This document shows positions 42,455 to 53,526 of a stretch of DNA of 64,000 nt, piece by piece. Numbering within the stretch: position 1 is the first letter of the stretch; every line of letters starts with the position of its first letter. The stretch covers positions 1-64,000 of IMG/VR virus record IMGVR_UViG_3300025424_000296; one strand, written 5' to 3'. This DNA is from a virus. Under the pieces are notes generated by a model, which worked only from the letters and a program-made list of their open reading frames with translations, was not told the DNA's origin and searched no databases. The position numbers and the translations under genes were made by a program.

Positions 42455-43168
42455 ATGCAACTTACTCCAGAGCAAGTAAAAGTACTGCAAGCAGCTCGCT
42501 TACATTTTTGTATTCCGTGTTACGGCGGTCAAATAAACGAAGGCTGCTTTATTAGCATGTTAAAATATATGGCCACTGCTCAACGTCTCGGATTGAACTT
42601 TACCATTGACACTATGGTAAACGAAAGCCTGATTCCTAGAGGACGTAATAGTCTAGTAGCTAAGTTTCTACACTTCGAACCAAAGAGTACACACTTAATG
42701 TTTGTTGATGCTGATATCGGATTTGAGCCAGAAGAAATTTTCAAATTGATCTTAGCTGATAAGGATGTATGTGGCGGACTTTATCCTAAAAAAGCACTTC
42801 CAATTAGTTATGTAGTAAATAAAGTTCCAGACGCCAAGAAAGAAGGCAATATGGTTGAAGTACTTAATATAGGCACTGGTTTCATGCTTGTTAAACGTAG
42901 CGCAATTGAATCAATGATTGCTAAACATCCAGAACTACATTATCAGGATAACATTGGATTAGATCCAAAATATGCACCGTTTAAATACGCATTGTTTGAC
43001 ACTGAGATTGACCCAGAAACAAAAGAATATTTGAGTGAGGATTATTTGTTCTGTAAGCGTTGGAGAGCGATGGGCGGACATATTTGGGCAGATTTAACGA
43101 TAACACTAACACACATGGGCTATCATAGTTTCAGAGGCGATGCAACATTACTACAACCTCATTTGTAA
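42455..43168 (+). CDS. Glycosyltransferase, GT-A (Anp1/GT2-like)
   Basis: 237 aa: LHFCIPCYGGQINEGCFISM, ESLIPRGRNSLVAKFL, the DxD stretch HLMFVDADIGFEPEEIFKLI, then GGLYPKK and a C-terminal EDYLFCKRWRAMGGHIWADL. Related to the 4226-4879 gene. Acceptor unknown; virion or host-surface glycosylation is likely. Confidence 0.75.
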   Translation: MQLTPEQVKVLQAARLHFCIPCYGGQINEGCFISMLKYMATAQRLGLNFTIDTMVNESLIPRGRNSLVAKFLHFEPKSTHLMFVDADIGFEPEEIFKLILADKDVCGGLYPKKALPISYVVNKVPDAKKEGNMVEVLNIGTGFMLVKRSAIESMIAKHPELHYQDNIGLDPKYAPFKYALFDTEIDPETKEYLSEDYLFCKRWRAMGGHIWADLTITLTHMGYHSFRGDATLLQPHL

Positions 43169-43547
43169 ACAAGTAAATAACCATGAGTTAATTGAGTATT
43201 CTATTCGATTAACTCATTCTCCTAGAATTACCGTTAAATATTTAAAAGAAGGAAAATATTCTGACTTCTTTCAAATGTTATCCGTGCATATAAGCAGTGA
43301 TGAACCTCGACAATTGCTATGGCATGTAGTAAATCAAAAATCAGAAGTTCAATTGTGTGCATGCGGTAAGCCACTAAAATGGGTTCGAAGTTTACAAAGA
43401 TACAGAACTACATGCTCACCTGCTTGTGCTGGGAAGAATAAGTCCGATCAATTTTCAAAAAAAGAAAAAATAAAAAAAGTTCCGTACTATAAAGACCCTG
43501 TTCGACTTGCTGCTGGTCAAAGCAAATGGGTTTTAACAATAAAATGA
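43140..43547 (+). pseudogene. Truncated homing-endonuclease-like gene, 135 aa
   Basis: Starts inside the glycosyltransferase gene. It carries a zinc ribbon, LCACGKPLKWVRSLQRYR followed by TCSPACAGK, found in the N-terminal part of larger phage homing endonucleases, then stops without any nuclease core. Likely a decayed remnant or a stand-alone zinc protein. Confidence 0.5.
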
Positions 43548-43558
43548 GGGTTGCGACT

Positions 43559-43717
43559 ATGATTGAATGGTTTAAATCTACTAAACTAGGTCAATGGTTT
43601 ATGAAGCATAAATGGGCTAGACGCGGTGCGCTAGCCTTTTTGGCTTTTCAGCTGCTTAAAAGTACAGCTTGGACTGTGTTTTTTATCATGTTGTATTTAG
43701 GCTATATTAAACACTAA
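43559..43717 (+). CDS. Small membrane protein, 52 aa
   Basis: GAGGG SD. MIEWFKSTKLGQWFMKHKWA, basic, then a hydrophobic span to the end. Its stop abuts the stop of the collagen-like gene on the other strand. Confidence 0.6.
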   Translation: MIEWFKSTKLGQWFMKHKWARRGALAFLAFQLLKSTAWTVFFIMLYLGYIKH

Positions 43718-45697
<1,980 letters not shown>

Positions 45698-45775
45698 TTA
45701 CCAATATTTAGCTCGTAACATTACAAGTTTGTTAAGCCTGATACTTGACTAACAGATTAGATCCATAAATAAAAG

Positions 45776-46210
45776 ATGAGTACATATGTAGAATGGCCAA
45801 TACCATATGGCATAAATTTGATAACAGAACTAGCACCAGATAACTATTATCAAATAGCACGTAGCCAAACGGCTGTTTTCCCATTTAAAATGTCTGGCTA
45901 TTCTGCTGTAAGAGTAGATGCAGGGCATAGCAGCTTCTATGATAATCAACAAGGTACACTGTCAGTATGGGCAAGTGATCAAGTAAATGGAAGAAGTATT
46001 ACAGGTTATCCAAATTCTAATTTAACTAGAATACAGTTACAAGGATCTGGATCTAGTTGGTTGTTTCATAAATTGGGCGCAGATTTATCAGCCTTTCAAA
46101 ATGCCACAATAACACAATGGATCAATCCAATCCAAACATACTATATGTGTTTTCAAAATCTTGAAAATAAGGATAATGGATTATATGCTAAGTTTACTTA
46201 CATAATCTGA
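45776..46210 (+). CDS. Probable virion protein, 144 aa
   Basis: Begins MSTYVEWPIPYGINLITELA; beta-rich, Ser/Gly/Asn. CATAAATAA ends only 3 nt before the ATG and a TTGACT lies 15 bp before the box, so the mRNA should be nearly leaderless. It is flanked by fibre genes. Confidence 0.5.
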   Translation: MSTYVEWPIPYGINLITELAPDNYYQIARSQTAVFPFKMSGYSAVRVDAGHSSFYDNQQGTLSVWASDQVNGRSITGYPNSNLTRIQLQGSGSSWLFHKLGADLSAFQNATITQWINPIQTYYMCFQNLENKDNGLYAKFTYII

Positions 46211-46221
46211 GAACTTATAAT
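46193..46221 (+). promoter_or_regulatory. Promoter giving a leaderless mRNA
   Basis: TTTACT, 17 bp, TATAAT; predicted start (+7) is exactly the A of ATG 46228. Confidence 0.65.
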
Positions 46222-46227
46222 GCTCAT

Positions 46228-47037
46228 ATGAGCAATGATCATTTCCTACATTCAATTACAGTGTTAGATACAGAAACTACCAACTTGATACCTGAACTAG
46301 CAGAAGTAGTTGAAATTGCTGCGGCAAGATGGACCAAAACTGGTTGGAATATAGATTCTCTACTATTAGGCGCAGTGAATGGTATTCCGCCAGAAGCCAG
46401 CGCCAAAAATAATATTAGTAATAAAATGATTGACGGATTGCCAACATTTGCAGATTCAGCTGATAGTATCATCAAATTATTAAATTGGACAACCAGTAAC
46501 TATTATGTGGCACACAATGCCAAATACGATCGTGCTGTATTATCACATGCATGGAAAGGTACAACACATCAAAAAGCTGCAAAAGAGTGTGATGATCAAT
46601 CCAAATGGTTATGCACATGGAGACTTAGTCAGCACATACTACGACACGAGTTTACAGATTGTGAATATGGATTAAATTATTTAAGATATAAACTAGATTT
46701 AACTGTTAAAGATGATATTCAAACACATAGAGCTGGTGATGATACACTACTTTGTGCTACACTATTAGATTACCTAATAGCTGCTGCTATTAAAAATCGA
46801 CAAATTGATCCAGAGGATGATGTATTACGTCAATTAAATGAATTATGCTGGAGACCAATTATTCAAACCACTTGGCCGTTTGGTAAATATCGCGGTAAGC
46901 TGTTAACAGATTTACCAAATGACTATTATGCCTGGGCATTTGCTAACATACCGTCATTGAACGAATCGTCGACAGATTTTAATAGTGATTTAGCAGAAAG
47001 TGTTAGATTAGTGTTGGAAGAAAGATTATCTGATTGA
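46228..47037 (+). CDS. DEDDh 3'-5' exonuclease with C-terminal DUF3820-like domain
   Basis: DnaQ-type exonuclease: TVLDTETTNLIPELAEVVEI (D, E), YYVAHNAKYDRAVLSH (D), TWRLSQ and THRAGDDTLLCATLL (H, D). The C-terminal 50 residues, WPFGKYRGKLLTDLPNDYYA, match the small DUF3820 module often fused to such nucleases. 269 aa. No SD; leaderless promoter. Could proofread, trim DNA or degrade host DNA or RNA. Confidence 0.85.
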   Translation: MSNDHFLHSITVLDTETTNLIPELAEVVEIAAARWTKTGWNIDSLLLGAVNGIPPEASAKNNISNKMIDGLPTFADSADSIIKLLNWTTSNYYVAHNAKYDRAVLSHAWKGTTHQKAAKECDDQSKWLCTWRLSQHILRHEFTDCEYGLNYLRYKLDLTVKDDIQTHRAGDDTLLCATLLDYLIAAAIKNRQIDPEDDVLRQLNELCWRPIIQTTWPFGKYRGKLLTDLPNDYYAWAFANIPSLNESSTDFNSDLAESVRLVLEERLSD

Positions 47038-47062
47038 TACTATAACTATATTGGGTGTTATT

Positions 47063-47245
47063 ATGACAGAACCTGCTGAAAAAATTCGAGAAGAACATGA
47101 TAAACAATTTCTATTAGACATGGCCGAAATTGTTTGGTTGCAGGTAAAAGGATATCCTATACCCAATTGTTATTCAGAAGAAGATAGATTAGATATATTT
47201 GCTAGATACTATCACCGGGCTGTTTCTCAGTCACAGGGAGAGTGA
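47063..47245 (+). CDS. Hypothetical protein, 60 aa
   Basis: MTEPAEKIREEHDKQFLLDM, helical, small. No clear SD; a TATATT 10 nt upstream would give a 4-nt leader. Lies between the exonuclease and the large fibre gene. Confidence 0.5.
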   Translation: MTEPAEKIREEHDKQFLLDMAEIVWLQVKGYPIPNCYSEEDRLDIFARYYHRAVSQSQGE

Positions 47246-47258
47246 TAGCAAGCTTTAA

Positions 47259-47295
47259 CTAAATATGTGCATCATATCTTGGAGATATCTGATGC
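47259..47295 (+). promoter_or_regulatory. Late box and start-codon stem of the large fibre gene
   Basis: CTAAATAT (47259-47266), then GCATCA (47269-47274) pairs with TGATGC (47290-47295), which includes the ATG 47292; TATC/GATA extend it and the loop shows TTGGA, part of the SD. Confidence 0.5.
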
Positions 47296-50200
47296 GCAAT
47301 TATGTTAGTAAAAATACTACATCTAACTCAAACACATATGTAGGATCACACGGCGAGTTAACAGTAGATCCGGTTACATTATCACTTAGAGTACACGATG
47401 GGTCAAGTCCGGGCGGTTTTCCAATAAGCGGTGGTAGCGGATTAGGAAACCTAACTGTAGCTGATCAGACCGTATCCCCATCAAACGACCACGATATTGT
47501 GCTAGGTGGTGGTAGTTTTGGGCACGGTTCCGTAACCATGCAAAATCAAGCTGCTGGTGGTAATGTTGTAATTTCAACAACAACACAAGATTGGATCAGT
47601 TCCTACGGTGTTTTACCAGTCAATTCTACAGCAGACATATTTGGAACCAGTGTGGCATTAGATGCAGATGTCAACATATATACCATAGGGTCAGATACCA
47701 GTGGTGCTAAGCATGGATACATATTAAAATATCAACCAGATGGCACTCAAGCGTGGCAAAAACAAGTCAATCTGTCTAATAGCGCAGGCGAAAGTCTTGC
47801 AGTAGATTCGGGTGGTAACGTTTGGGCACTATTTACTAACTATTCAGATGCCAGCTTCAATGTTTATAAATTAGATCCAACTGGAACTGTAGTAAGCCAA
47901 TGGGCTGTAGCAAGTTCCCCACAAACCAGCTATGGTTATGACCTAACACTGGATTCTGCTGACAATGTTATTGTTACTGGTAGAACGTATACCGTTAATA
48001 ATACATTTGCCAATATCACATCTGCAGCACCGAGTGGTGTGCTGGGTACTATATTAATAAATCCATCAGTTTTTGGTACTGAGATACCTGCAAATGACGG
48101 GTCGTGGACCATGACAGGTACTGGTATCAGTGGCACAGCTAGTGTAACAGCAGTTGTAGTAAGCTCTAACATTTCAGTAACCATTGACCAACGTGTTAAT
48201 TTTAGTACCGTCGGGGGTTCGTGGACATTAACTCACTATCGTAACGGTGATGTTGTTATCATAAAGTTAGATACACATGCTAATCAAATTGCATGGCAGT
48301 GGGCATTTGGTAATAATTATGCCGACTACGGATATGGTATCACAGTTGATTCTGGTGATAATGTTATTGTTACAGGTAACATAGCAGATCCAACATTACC
48401 ATATTATAATCGTACCCTTGCAGCAATTAAGTTGAATACTAACGGAAACATATTATGGAAAAAGGTGTTTACTCAGGTTGATTCTGGTACACCGGGATAC
48501 GCAACAGGATACGGCGTAACTGTTGACAACTCGGATAACATTTACATATTAGGTGAAACAAATCCGCTCAATGAAAATGATCAAGTTCTAATATTAAAAC
48601 TGGATTCTAATGGTAGTATAGTTTGGTCAAAGACACTTTATGCTGCTGGAACATTCGCGTACGGTACTGGTATAGGATACAGCCAATATGATGGCAGATT
48701 GTATATAACCGGAGTGGATCAAGGAACACAAATTTATGTCGGCGTTGGGTGTTTAGATACAGACGGTAATGCAATCTGGGAAAGAATTTTATCCTATAAT
48801 CCGGATAATGTAACAGAAAAATACTATACAAACGGTCATAAAGCTATTGCTGTCGACCGTGACCACTTGGTGGTAACAGGTTATTATTACGGAACAGATG
48901 CTAATCAATTTACAATTAAATTACCTGTAGACGGTAGTGGCATAGGTACATACGGTGATTGGTCATATGTGCCAGGATTTTTTGCCATAGTGGATAATTT
49001 TGCTAATATAACCGGAACTGATTTAACAACAAATCCGGTAGCAACCGGATTAACAGTTAGTATTCCCACAAACTCTACTGTTGATTTATCATACAGTGAT
49101 CAACTAATACAGTTACCTGATCCAACAAATGGGTTTGTTGCTCCTAGTATCATATCTAATATTGTTCAAACAAATGAAATCAAAGGTAATACTGATTTAA
49201 TTTTAACAACACCAAGCAATGTTTTAATTACAACAGGTCGAGAAACATTTATAATTGGTGTAAATGGTAGCTTGACATTGCCAGCAGGTGGTGATATCAA
49301 AGACAGCAATAATAACAGTGTATTATTCAAAGCTAATCAAAGTGTTAACACAAACAGTTCAGTAATATTTTCTAATGTTATAGTATCTAGCAATTTAACA
49401 GTTCAAGGAACAACCACAACTGTTAATCAAAGTGTGTTGAATATTGCGGATAACAAAATAACATTGAATAGTGGACAAACAGGTACTCCCACACAAAATG
49501 GTACTTTTGAAGTAGATCGTGGATCTAGCCCAAATACCAGCATACGTTGGAATGAGTCTACTGGAAAGTGGGAACAGACTCGTGACGGTAACACATATGT
49601 TGTATTACCTATTAACACATCAGAACTTGCAGAAGGTACAAACCTATACTTTACCAGTGCAAGAGCAAGAAGTGCGATTAGTGTTACAGGTAGCGGTAGC
49701 TACAATAGTTCAACTGGTGTTATTACAATATCTGGAGGAGTTACCAGTGTTAATACACAAACCGGTGCAGTTACACTAACCACAACTAACATAAACGAAG
49801 GCACTAATTTATATTTCAGTAACGCAAGAGTAAGAAGTGCATTGGTAGCAGGCACCGGAATTAATTACAATAGCGGTACTGGCAGTATTAGTGTAATCAA
49901 CGGTGTTTATACAACGGACACAGGCACGGTTACAAATACCATGTTAGCTGGTAATATTGCTGTTTCTAAGATAACTGGACTAGCTGTATCAGCAACAACA
50001 GATACTACAAATGCTAGCAACATTACAAGCGGTACATTACCTAATGCAAGATTAAGTAGTATTCCTAATTCAGCTTTAGCTAACGTTGCAGTAACAATTG
50101 GTACAACTTCAGTTAACCTAGGCTCTGCTTCAACAACATTAACTGGTTTAACCACAGTTAACATAGGATCAGCAGTTGCTAACTTGTATAATACTGCACC

Positions 50201-52022
50201 ATTAAATATTGTAGGTAACAGTGCCGGCAATACCATAATTGGAGTCAATCTTATCAACACTGCGGGCGGTGCTGGTAGTGGTTCTGGTATAGACTTCTAC
50301 ACTTATACTGGATCCTCGAGTCCTCCAGAAGCAAGAATATTTGCTTACGACAACGGTGACTATTCGGCAAGTATTCAGTTTGCTAACAAGATACCTGGTG
50401 CCAATACCAATGTTCTACAAACAAATATGACCTTGACTACCAGCGGTAACTTGAACGTTGTTGGTTCTGTTAGTGCTCCAAGTTTTGTAATTAACGGTCA
50501 GCCAACAAGTTTTGGTTTAGTAAACAGTTCTTACTTGTTTGCACAAAATAACGCTGATCAAACAGTAGGGCAAAATGTTGCAGTTAACTTCCAAGTTACA
50601 AATGCAAGTAACGGCAGTCTTATAAACAAGATAAGCAATACACAAGTAACACTAACAGCAGGTAATACTTATAAACTAGAAGCTGTTGTGAGAAGAATGC
50701 AATCAAGTTCAACTTGGGGTGCATTCAGATGGTATGATGTAACCAATTCTACTTATGTTGGCTTAGAAGGATTTAGTGAAGTAGCAAATTCAAGCGGTGC
50801 TATTGGTTCAACTGATGTAGCTACATACTATGTAACTCCTAGTGTTAATACCACATATGAACTAAGACAAACCACAGTTAATTCTGTTATTGCAAATGGT
50901 AATTATGTTTCAATGGAAATTACGCAAATCAATCCTGCAATAGCAGTTCAAGCAACTGCTACTGGCACATTGAATGCTAACTATGCCAAATATACAAGAA
51001 CGACATCACAAAGTGTATCCGCTAATACGGTAGTTGTTTGTAACGTGGTAGAAAACGTATCAGGCAGCGATATATCAGTTAATACTTCAACTGGACAGGT
51101 AACATTAGTTGCAGGCAAAACTTATAGACTTCGAGGAACAGTAGGAACCATGGCAGGTAGCACAGTATCATCATTGCTGGGTTACTGCTGGTATAATGAA
51201 ACTACCAGTTCTTGGATCGGTGAAGGTTCTGGGTGGGTAAGTCCAGGTAGCACCAACTGGAACTCGGCTGCTGGGGGCACTGCTGAAGCAATATTTACTG
51301 CTGCATCAACCACAGTAGTATCATTTAGAATAATATCTGCAAATAATGTATCTAGTATAGGCGGAACGGCTGCAGACTGGGGATCACCATATGGTTATCC
51401 TTGGATTGACATAGAAGAGATTGGAACAGCTTTCAGCCTAAACACAATTAATACATTAACCACTACATCCAGTGTAAGTGTTGGTGGTAATTTATCTGTT
51501 GCAGGTAATATAACTGGCACATTAAATGTTACTGCTCCAACTTTCCATGGTGTTACACCGTCGTGGTCACTGGGAGATTCAGCTTCAGCTGCTTGGTTCT
51601 TGTTAGGAACATGGAATACAACAAATGCTGGTACCTCATTATATATGAGATTGATAGCACACTGCGGGTACAATGCTGTAGCACTTCAAAATCAAGTAAC
51701 CGAATTGATGTTTGTTACTAGTAATGCAAGTTCATACATTGCAGGTTCTAGTGGTAACTTCTATGCCAACGGATTAGCTAGTGCAAACAGTCGTTTGGGC
51801 ACAGGTGGAACAAGTCCTAGCTATCAAGCACCAAATTATTTTAGAATTGTTCAAGTATCTCTAACTCAGTATCAAATATATGCTTATTTTGGTTCGGCGT
51901 ATATGAGAAATAGTAACTACAGTATTCAAATCAGCTCAGGTGATACTTGGGTAGATGGCGGCGGCGGTGTAGTATCAGCACCTAGCGGCAACTATATAAC
52001 TATTACTCCAACATCATTCTAA
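47292..52022 (+). CDS. Large tail fibre/adhesin protein, 1576 aa
   Basis: Residues 1-60 resemble a fibre base (MRNYVSKNTTSNSNTYVGSH). About residues 100-540 are SBBP-like beta-propeller repeats (DVNIYTIGSDTSGAKHGYIL; YGITVDSGDNVIVTGNI). Then fibre repeats typical of T4-like phages: GTNLYFTSARARSAISVTGS and GTNLYFSNARVRSALVAGTG, and C-terminal beta-domains (GNTYKLEAVVRRMQSSSTWG; GKTYRLRGTVGTMAGS) and a final receptor-type domain. It is probably the main long or side fibre. The predicted start is at ATG 47292. Confidence 0.8.
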   Translation: MRNYVSKNTTSNSNTYVGSHGELTVDPVTLSLRVHDGSSPGGFPISGGSGLGNLTVADQTVSPSNDHDIVLGGGSFGHGSVTMQNQAAGGNVVISTTTQDWISSYGVLPVNSTADIFGTSVALDADVNIYTIGSDTSGAKHGYILKYQPDGTQAWQKQVNLSNSAGESLAVDSGGNVWALFTNYSDASFNVYKLDPTGTVVSQWAVASSPQTSYGYDLTLDSADNVIVTGRTYTVNNTFANITSAAPSGVLGTILINPSVFGTEIPANDGSWTMTGTGISGTASVTAVVVSSNISVTIDQRVNFSTVGGSWTLTHYRNGDVVIIKLDTHANQIAWQWAFGNNYADYGYGITVDSGDNVIVTGNIADPTLPYYNRTLAAIKLNTNGNILWKKVFTQVDSGTPGYATGYGVTVDNSDNIYILGETNPLNENDQVLILKLDSNGSIVWSKTLYAAGTFAYGTGIGYSQYDGRLYITGVDQGTQIYVGVGCLDTDGNAIWERILSYNPDNVTEKYYTNGHKAIAVDRDHLVVTGYYYGTDANQFTIKLPVDGSGIGTYGDWSYVPGFFAIVDNFANITGTDLTTNPVATGLTVSIPTNSTVDLSYSDQLIQLPDPTNGFVAPSIISNIVQTNEIKGNTDLILTTPSNVLITTGRETFIIGVNGSLTLPAGGDIKDSNNNSVLFKANQSVNTNSSVIFSNVIVSSNLTVQGTTTTVNQSVLNIADNKITLNSGQTGTPTQNGTFEVDRGSSPNTSIRWNESTGKWEQTRDGNTYVVLPINTSELAEGTNLYFTSARARSAISVTGSGSYNSSTGVITISGGVTSVNTQTGAVTLTTTNINEGTNLYFSNARVRSALVAGTGINYNSGTGSISVINGVYTTDTGTVTNTMLAGNIAVSKITGLAVSATTDTTNASNITSGTLPNARLSSIPNSALANVAVTIGTTSVNLGSASTTLTGLTTVNIGSAVANLYNTAPLNIVGNSAGNTIIGVNLINTAGGAGSGSGIDFYTYTGSSSPPEARIFAYDNGDYSASIQFANKIPGANTNVLQTNMTLTTSGNLNVVGSVSAPSFVINGQPTSFGLVNSSYLFAQNNADQTVGQNVAVNFQVTNASNGSLINKISNTQVTLTAGNTYKLEAVVRRMQSSSTWGAFRWYDVTNSTYVGLEGFSEVANSSGAIGSTDVATYYVTPSVNTTYELRQTTVNSVIANGNYVSMEITQINPAIAVQATATGTLNANYAKYTRTTSQSVSANTVVVCNVVENVSGSDISVNTSTGQVTLVAGKTYRLRGTVGTMAGSTVSSLLGYCWYNETTSSWIGEGSGWVSPGSTNWNSAAGGTAEAIFTAASTTVVSFRIISANNVSSIGGTAADWGSPYGYPWIDIEEIGTAFSLNTINTLTTTSSVSVGGNLSVAGNITGTLNVTAPTFHGVTPSWSLGDSASAAWFLLGTWNTTNAGTSLYMRLIAHCGYNAVALQNQVTELMFVTSNASSYIAGSSGNFYANGLASANSRLGTGGTSPSYQAPNYFRIVQVSLTQYQIYAYFGSAYMRNSNYSIQISSGDTWVDGGGGVVSAPSGNYITITPTSF

Positions 52023-52090
52023 TATATTAAATTTTAATATAAGGATTTCAATGATATACAACATTGGTTAGTTAATAATAATCAATGTTG

Positions 52091-52098
52091 TATAAATA
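52091..52098 (+). promoter_or_regulatory. Perfect T4-type late promoter box
   Basis: TATAAATA. Just before it is an ATACAACATTG/CAATGTTGTAT inverted repeat (52053-52092). It would start a short transcript ending at the 52222 terminator. Confidence 0.5.
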
Positions 52099-52137
52099 TA
52101 TCGTAAGCCATTAATAAATTTAAAAATCAAGTGAACT

Positions 52138-52212
52138 ATGATTAGTGTTCAAAACGTAGCAGTGATCCGGGATCACAGCAGTTTAAACATTAATTTAAGA
52201 TTCACCGGTTAA
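52138..52212 (+). CDS. Possible 24-aa peptide
   Basis: ATG ATT AGT GTT, MISVQNVAVIRDHSSLNINL and a few more. Lies between a late-type box and a terminator. The palindrome GTGATCC-G-GGATCAC lies in it. No convincing SD. Confidence 0.25.
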   Translation: MISVQNVAVIRDHSSLNINLRFTG

Positions 52213-52221
52213 AAACCAAAG

Positions 52222-52256
52222 AACTCTAGGGTTACAGAATAGTCCTAGAGTTTTTT
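52222..52256 (+). terminator. Intrinsic terminator
   Basis: AACTCTAGG, 13-nt loop, CCTAGAGTT, then TTTT. Confidence 0.85.
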
Positions 52257-52271
52257 GTTAGGTAATTGATA

Positions 52272-52394
52272 TTAGGCTGGTTTCTTAAAATAATGAGTAT
52301 AGCTACAAACAGCAACTAGTTCCCAACCCTGTGCACCAAAACTATTAAGTGTATCTAAATCTGGATTGCCACTATAAATCATATATTGCCACAT
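52272..52394 (-). CDS. DUF4177-like small protein, 40 aa
   Basis: GGAGG 7 nt before the ATG. MWQYMIYSGNPDLDTLNSFG, AQGWELVAVCSYTHYFKKP: the LNxxGxxGWELV motif and the final YFKK match DUF4177. ACTAAATAT late-type box upstream. Unknown role. Confidence 0.6.
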   Translation of the reverse strand: MWQYMIYSGNPDLDTLNSFGAQGWELVAVCSYTHYFKKPA

Positions 52395-52475
52395 GGTAAT
52401 TCCTCCATTTTTGATATTTAGTTTATTTTGGTTAACTTTTTGGTTAAAATACCATATTATTGTGGTTAATTTTCA

Positions 52476-52504
52476 TTGACATGATTAAATAAACATGATA
52501 AACT
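52476..52504 (+). promoter_or_regulatory. Promoter for RNA element
   Basis: TTGACA, 17 bp, TAAACT. Confidence 0.65.
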
Positions 52505-52510
52505 ATGCAG

Positions 52511-52640
52511 ATAACCACAAGGTTATGTTGAGATAGGGGAGTCTCATCACTCCGAAAAGATTAGTTATGAGTTCCGTGTGAGACACACAAGGCAGTGAAT
52601 TCTTGTGTACGTGAAAATAACAAGATCTTCTCAGCATTAC
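52511..52640 (+). ncRNA. Structured RNA or long leader
   Basis: Begins just after a promoter and has no gene. Hairpins: ATAACC-acaa-GGTTAT (52511-52526), GGAGT/ACTCC (52538-52553), ACACAAG/CTTGTGT (52585-52608). It may be a small RNA or the leader of the membrane protein at 52701, which also has its own promoter. Confidence 0.45.
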
Positions 52641-52647
52641 CATGTGG

Positions 52648-52675
52648 TTGACACTTCTAATAAAGATGCTAATAT
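52648..52675 (+). promoter_or_regulatory. Extended -10 promoter
   Basis: GGTTGACA, 16 bp ending TGC, TAATAT. Confidence 0.7.
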
Positions 52676-52700
52676 AATCTATAGCAAAGGAAGTGATGTT

Positions 52701-52829
52701 ATGAATCAAAATGAATTAAAATCAGTGCCCACATGGGCAGTTATACTTGTAGCAGTTGGTATGATTGCTGCTAGTGTTGTATATGCTTATACAACTGATC
52801 CAACCACAATCGCCGATGTAATCAAATAA
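52701..52829 (+). CDS. Membrane microprotein, 42 aa
   Basis: AAAGGAAG SD. MNQNELKSVPTWAVILVAVG, one span, then YAYTTDPTTIADVIK. After it, 52830-52912 has only a degenerate tRNA-like stretch. Confidence 0.6.
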   Translation: MNQNELKSVPTWAVILVAVGMIAASVVYAYTTDPTTIADVIK

Positions 52830-52919
52830 TGACGGTTGTGTAACTTGGCAGGCGGGATGACGTTCTCATATGTCCTCAAGTCGTAGGTTCCAGTTCTGAC
52901 ACCAAAACTATTTTAATAC

Positions 52920-52948
52920 TTGACATAAAAATTACTGTAGAGTAACAT
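52920..52948 (+). promoter_or_regulatory. Promoter giving a leaderless mRNA
   Basis: TTGACA, 17 bp, TAACAT; ATG 52954 is at the predicted start. Confidence 0.65.
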
Positions 52949-52953
52949 AAAGT

Positions 52954-53145
52954 ATGAGCATACATGAAAAAATAATTATGATACTTGTGATATTGGTTAT
53001 GCTTGTAATCAGTATACATTCTGATCAATCACACAATAATAAAGATATCGAAGCTTGTAAACAAGCGGGTAGTGTTGTAGTTATTAAAGATATCACCGGC
53101 AAAACTGTTTGTTTACACCCTGGTGCAGCCATTAACACCAATTAA
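52954..53145 (+). CDS. Membrane-anchored small protein, 63 aa
   Basis: N-terminal span (KIIMILVILVMLVISIHS), then a polar part with two Cys (EACKQAGSVVVIKDITG, TVCLHPG), probably exported. No SD, leaderless. Confidence 0.6.
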   Translation: MSIHEKIIMILVILVMLVISIHSDQSHNNKDIEACKQAGSVVVIKDITGKTVCLHPGAAINTN

Positions 53146-53158
53146 CAGGAGCATGGAC

Positions 53159-53356
53159 ATGTCCAAAGATATTAATTTCAAAGACTATGAACTAACTCAG
53201 ATGGGAATAGATGAAATACTAGATAAGGCTGCTCGTCTACAGGTATTTCTCAGTGAAAATTATAATAACATCACACTTCAAATGTGTATCGATCATGTGA
53301 TCCGTGCATATGCATCATATAATCCAGCCGAAGAAACTGTGGGTAAATACGCCTAA
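53159..53356 (+). CDS. Hypothetical protein, 65 aa
   Basis: AGGAG 7 nt before ATG 53159. MSKDINFKDYELTQMGIDEI, helical. Unknown. Confidence 0.55.
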   Translation: MSKDINFKDYELTQMGIDEILDKAARLQVFLSENYNNITLQMCIDHVIRAYASYNPAEETVGKYA

Positions 53357-53361
53357 TACAG

Positions 53362-53482
53362 TCCGGGCTAATCCTCTACTAGGCCAATGCAAATTTGAGC
53401 TTAGATATGATGTTAAATCTGGGATTTACCAGTGAACTTAGAGGACGCTCTAAGGTACGGATATCCAGGGGTGACAAGCCCC
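53362..53482 (+). ncRNA. Structured non-coding element before glpD
   Basis: TCCG (53362) pairs with CGGA (53458); TCCTCTA (53372-53378) with TAGAGGA (53439-53445); AAATC/GATTT (53415-53427); and GGGG/CCCC (53468-53482). The strand TAGAG can instead pair downstream, CTTAGAG-gacg-CTCTAAG (53437-53454), so two folds compete. No promoter of its own is clear; the glpD promoter lies downstream of it. Confidence 0.45.
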
Positions 53483-53514
53483 ATTAAAATCATTTCTAAC
53501 TAGGCAATATGACT

Positions 53515-53520
53515 TATAAG
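53515..53520 (+). promoter_or_regulatory. -10 box of leaderless glpD
   Basis: TATAAG; +7 is the A of ATG 53527. The -35 is poor. Confidence 0.45.
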
Positions 53521-53526
53521 TAACAT

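Noticed and set aside
47265-47291. GTG start 27 nt upstream of the large fibre gene
   Set aside because: It lacks an SD, overlaps the late box and stem; ATG 47292 fits better.
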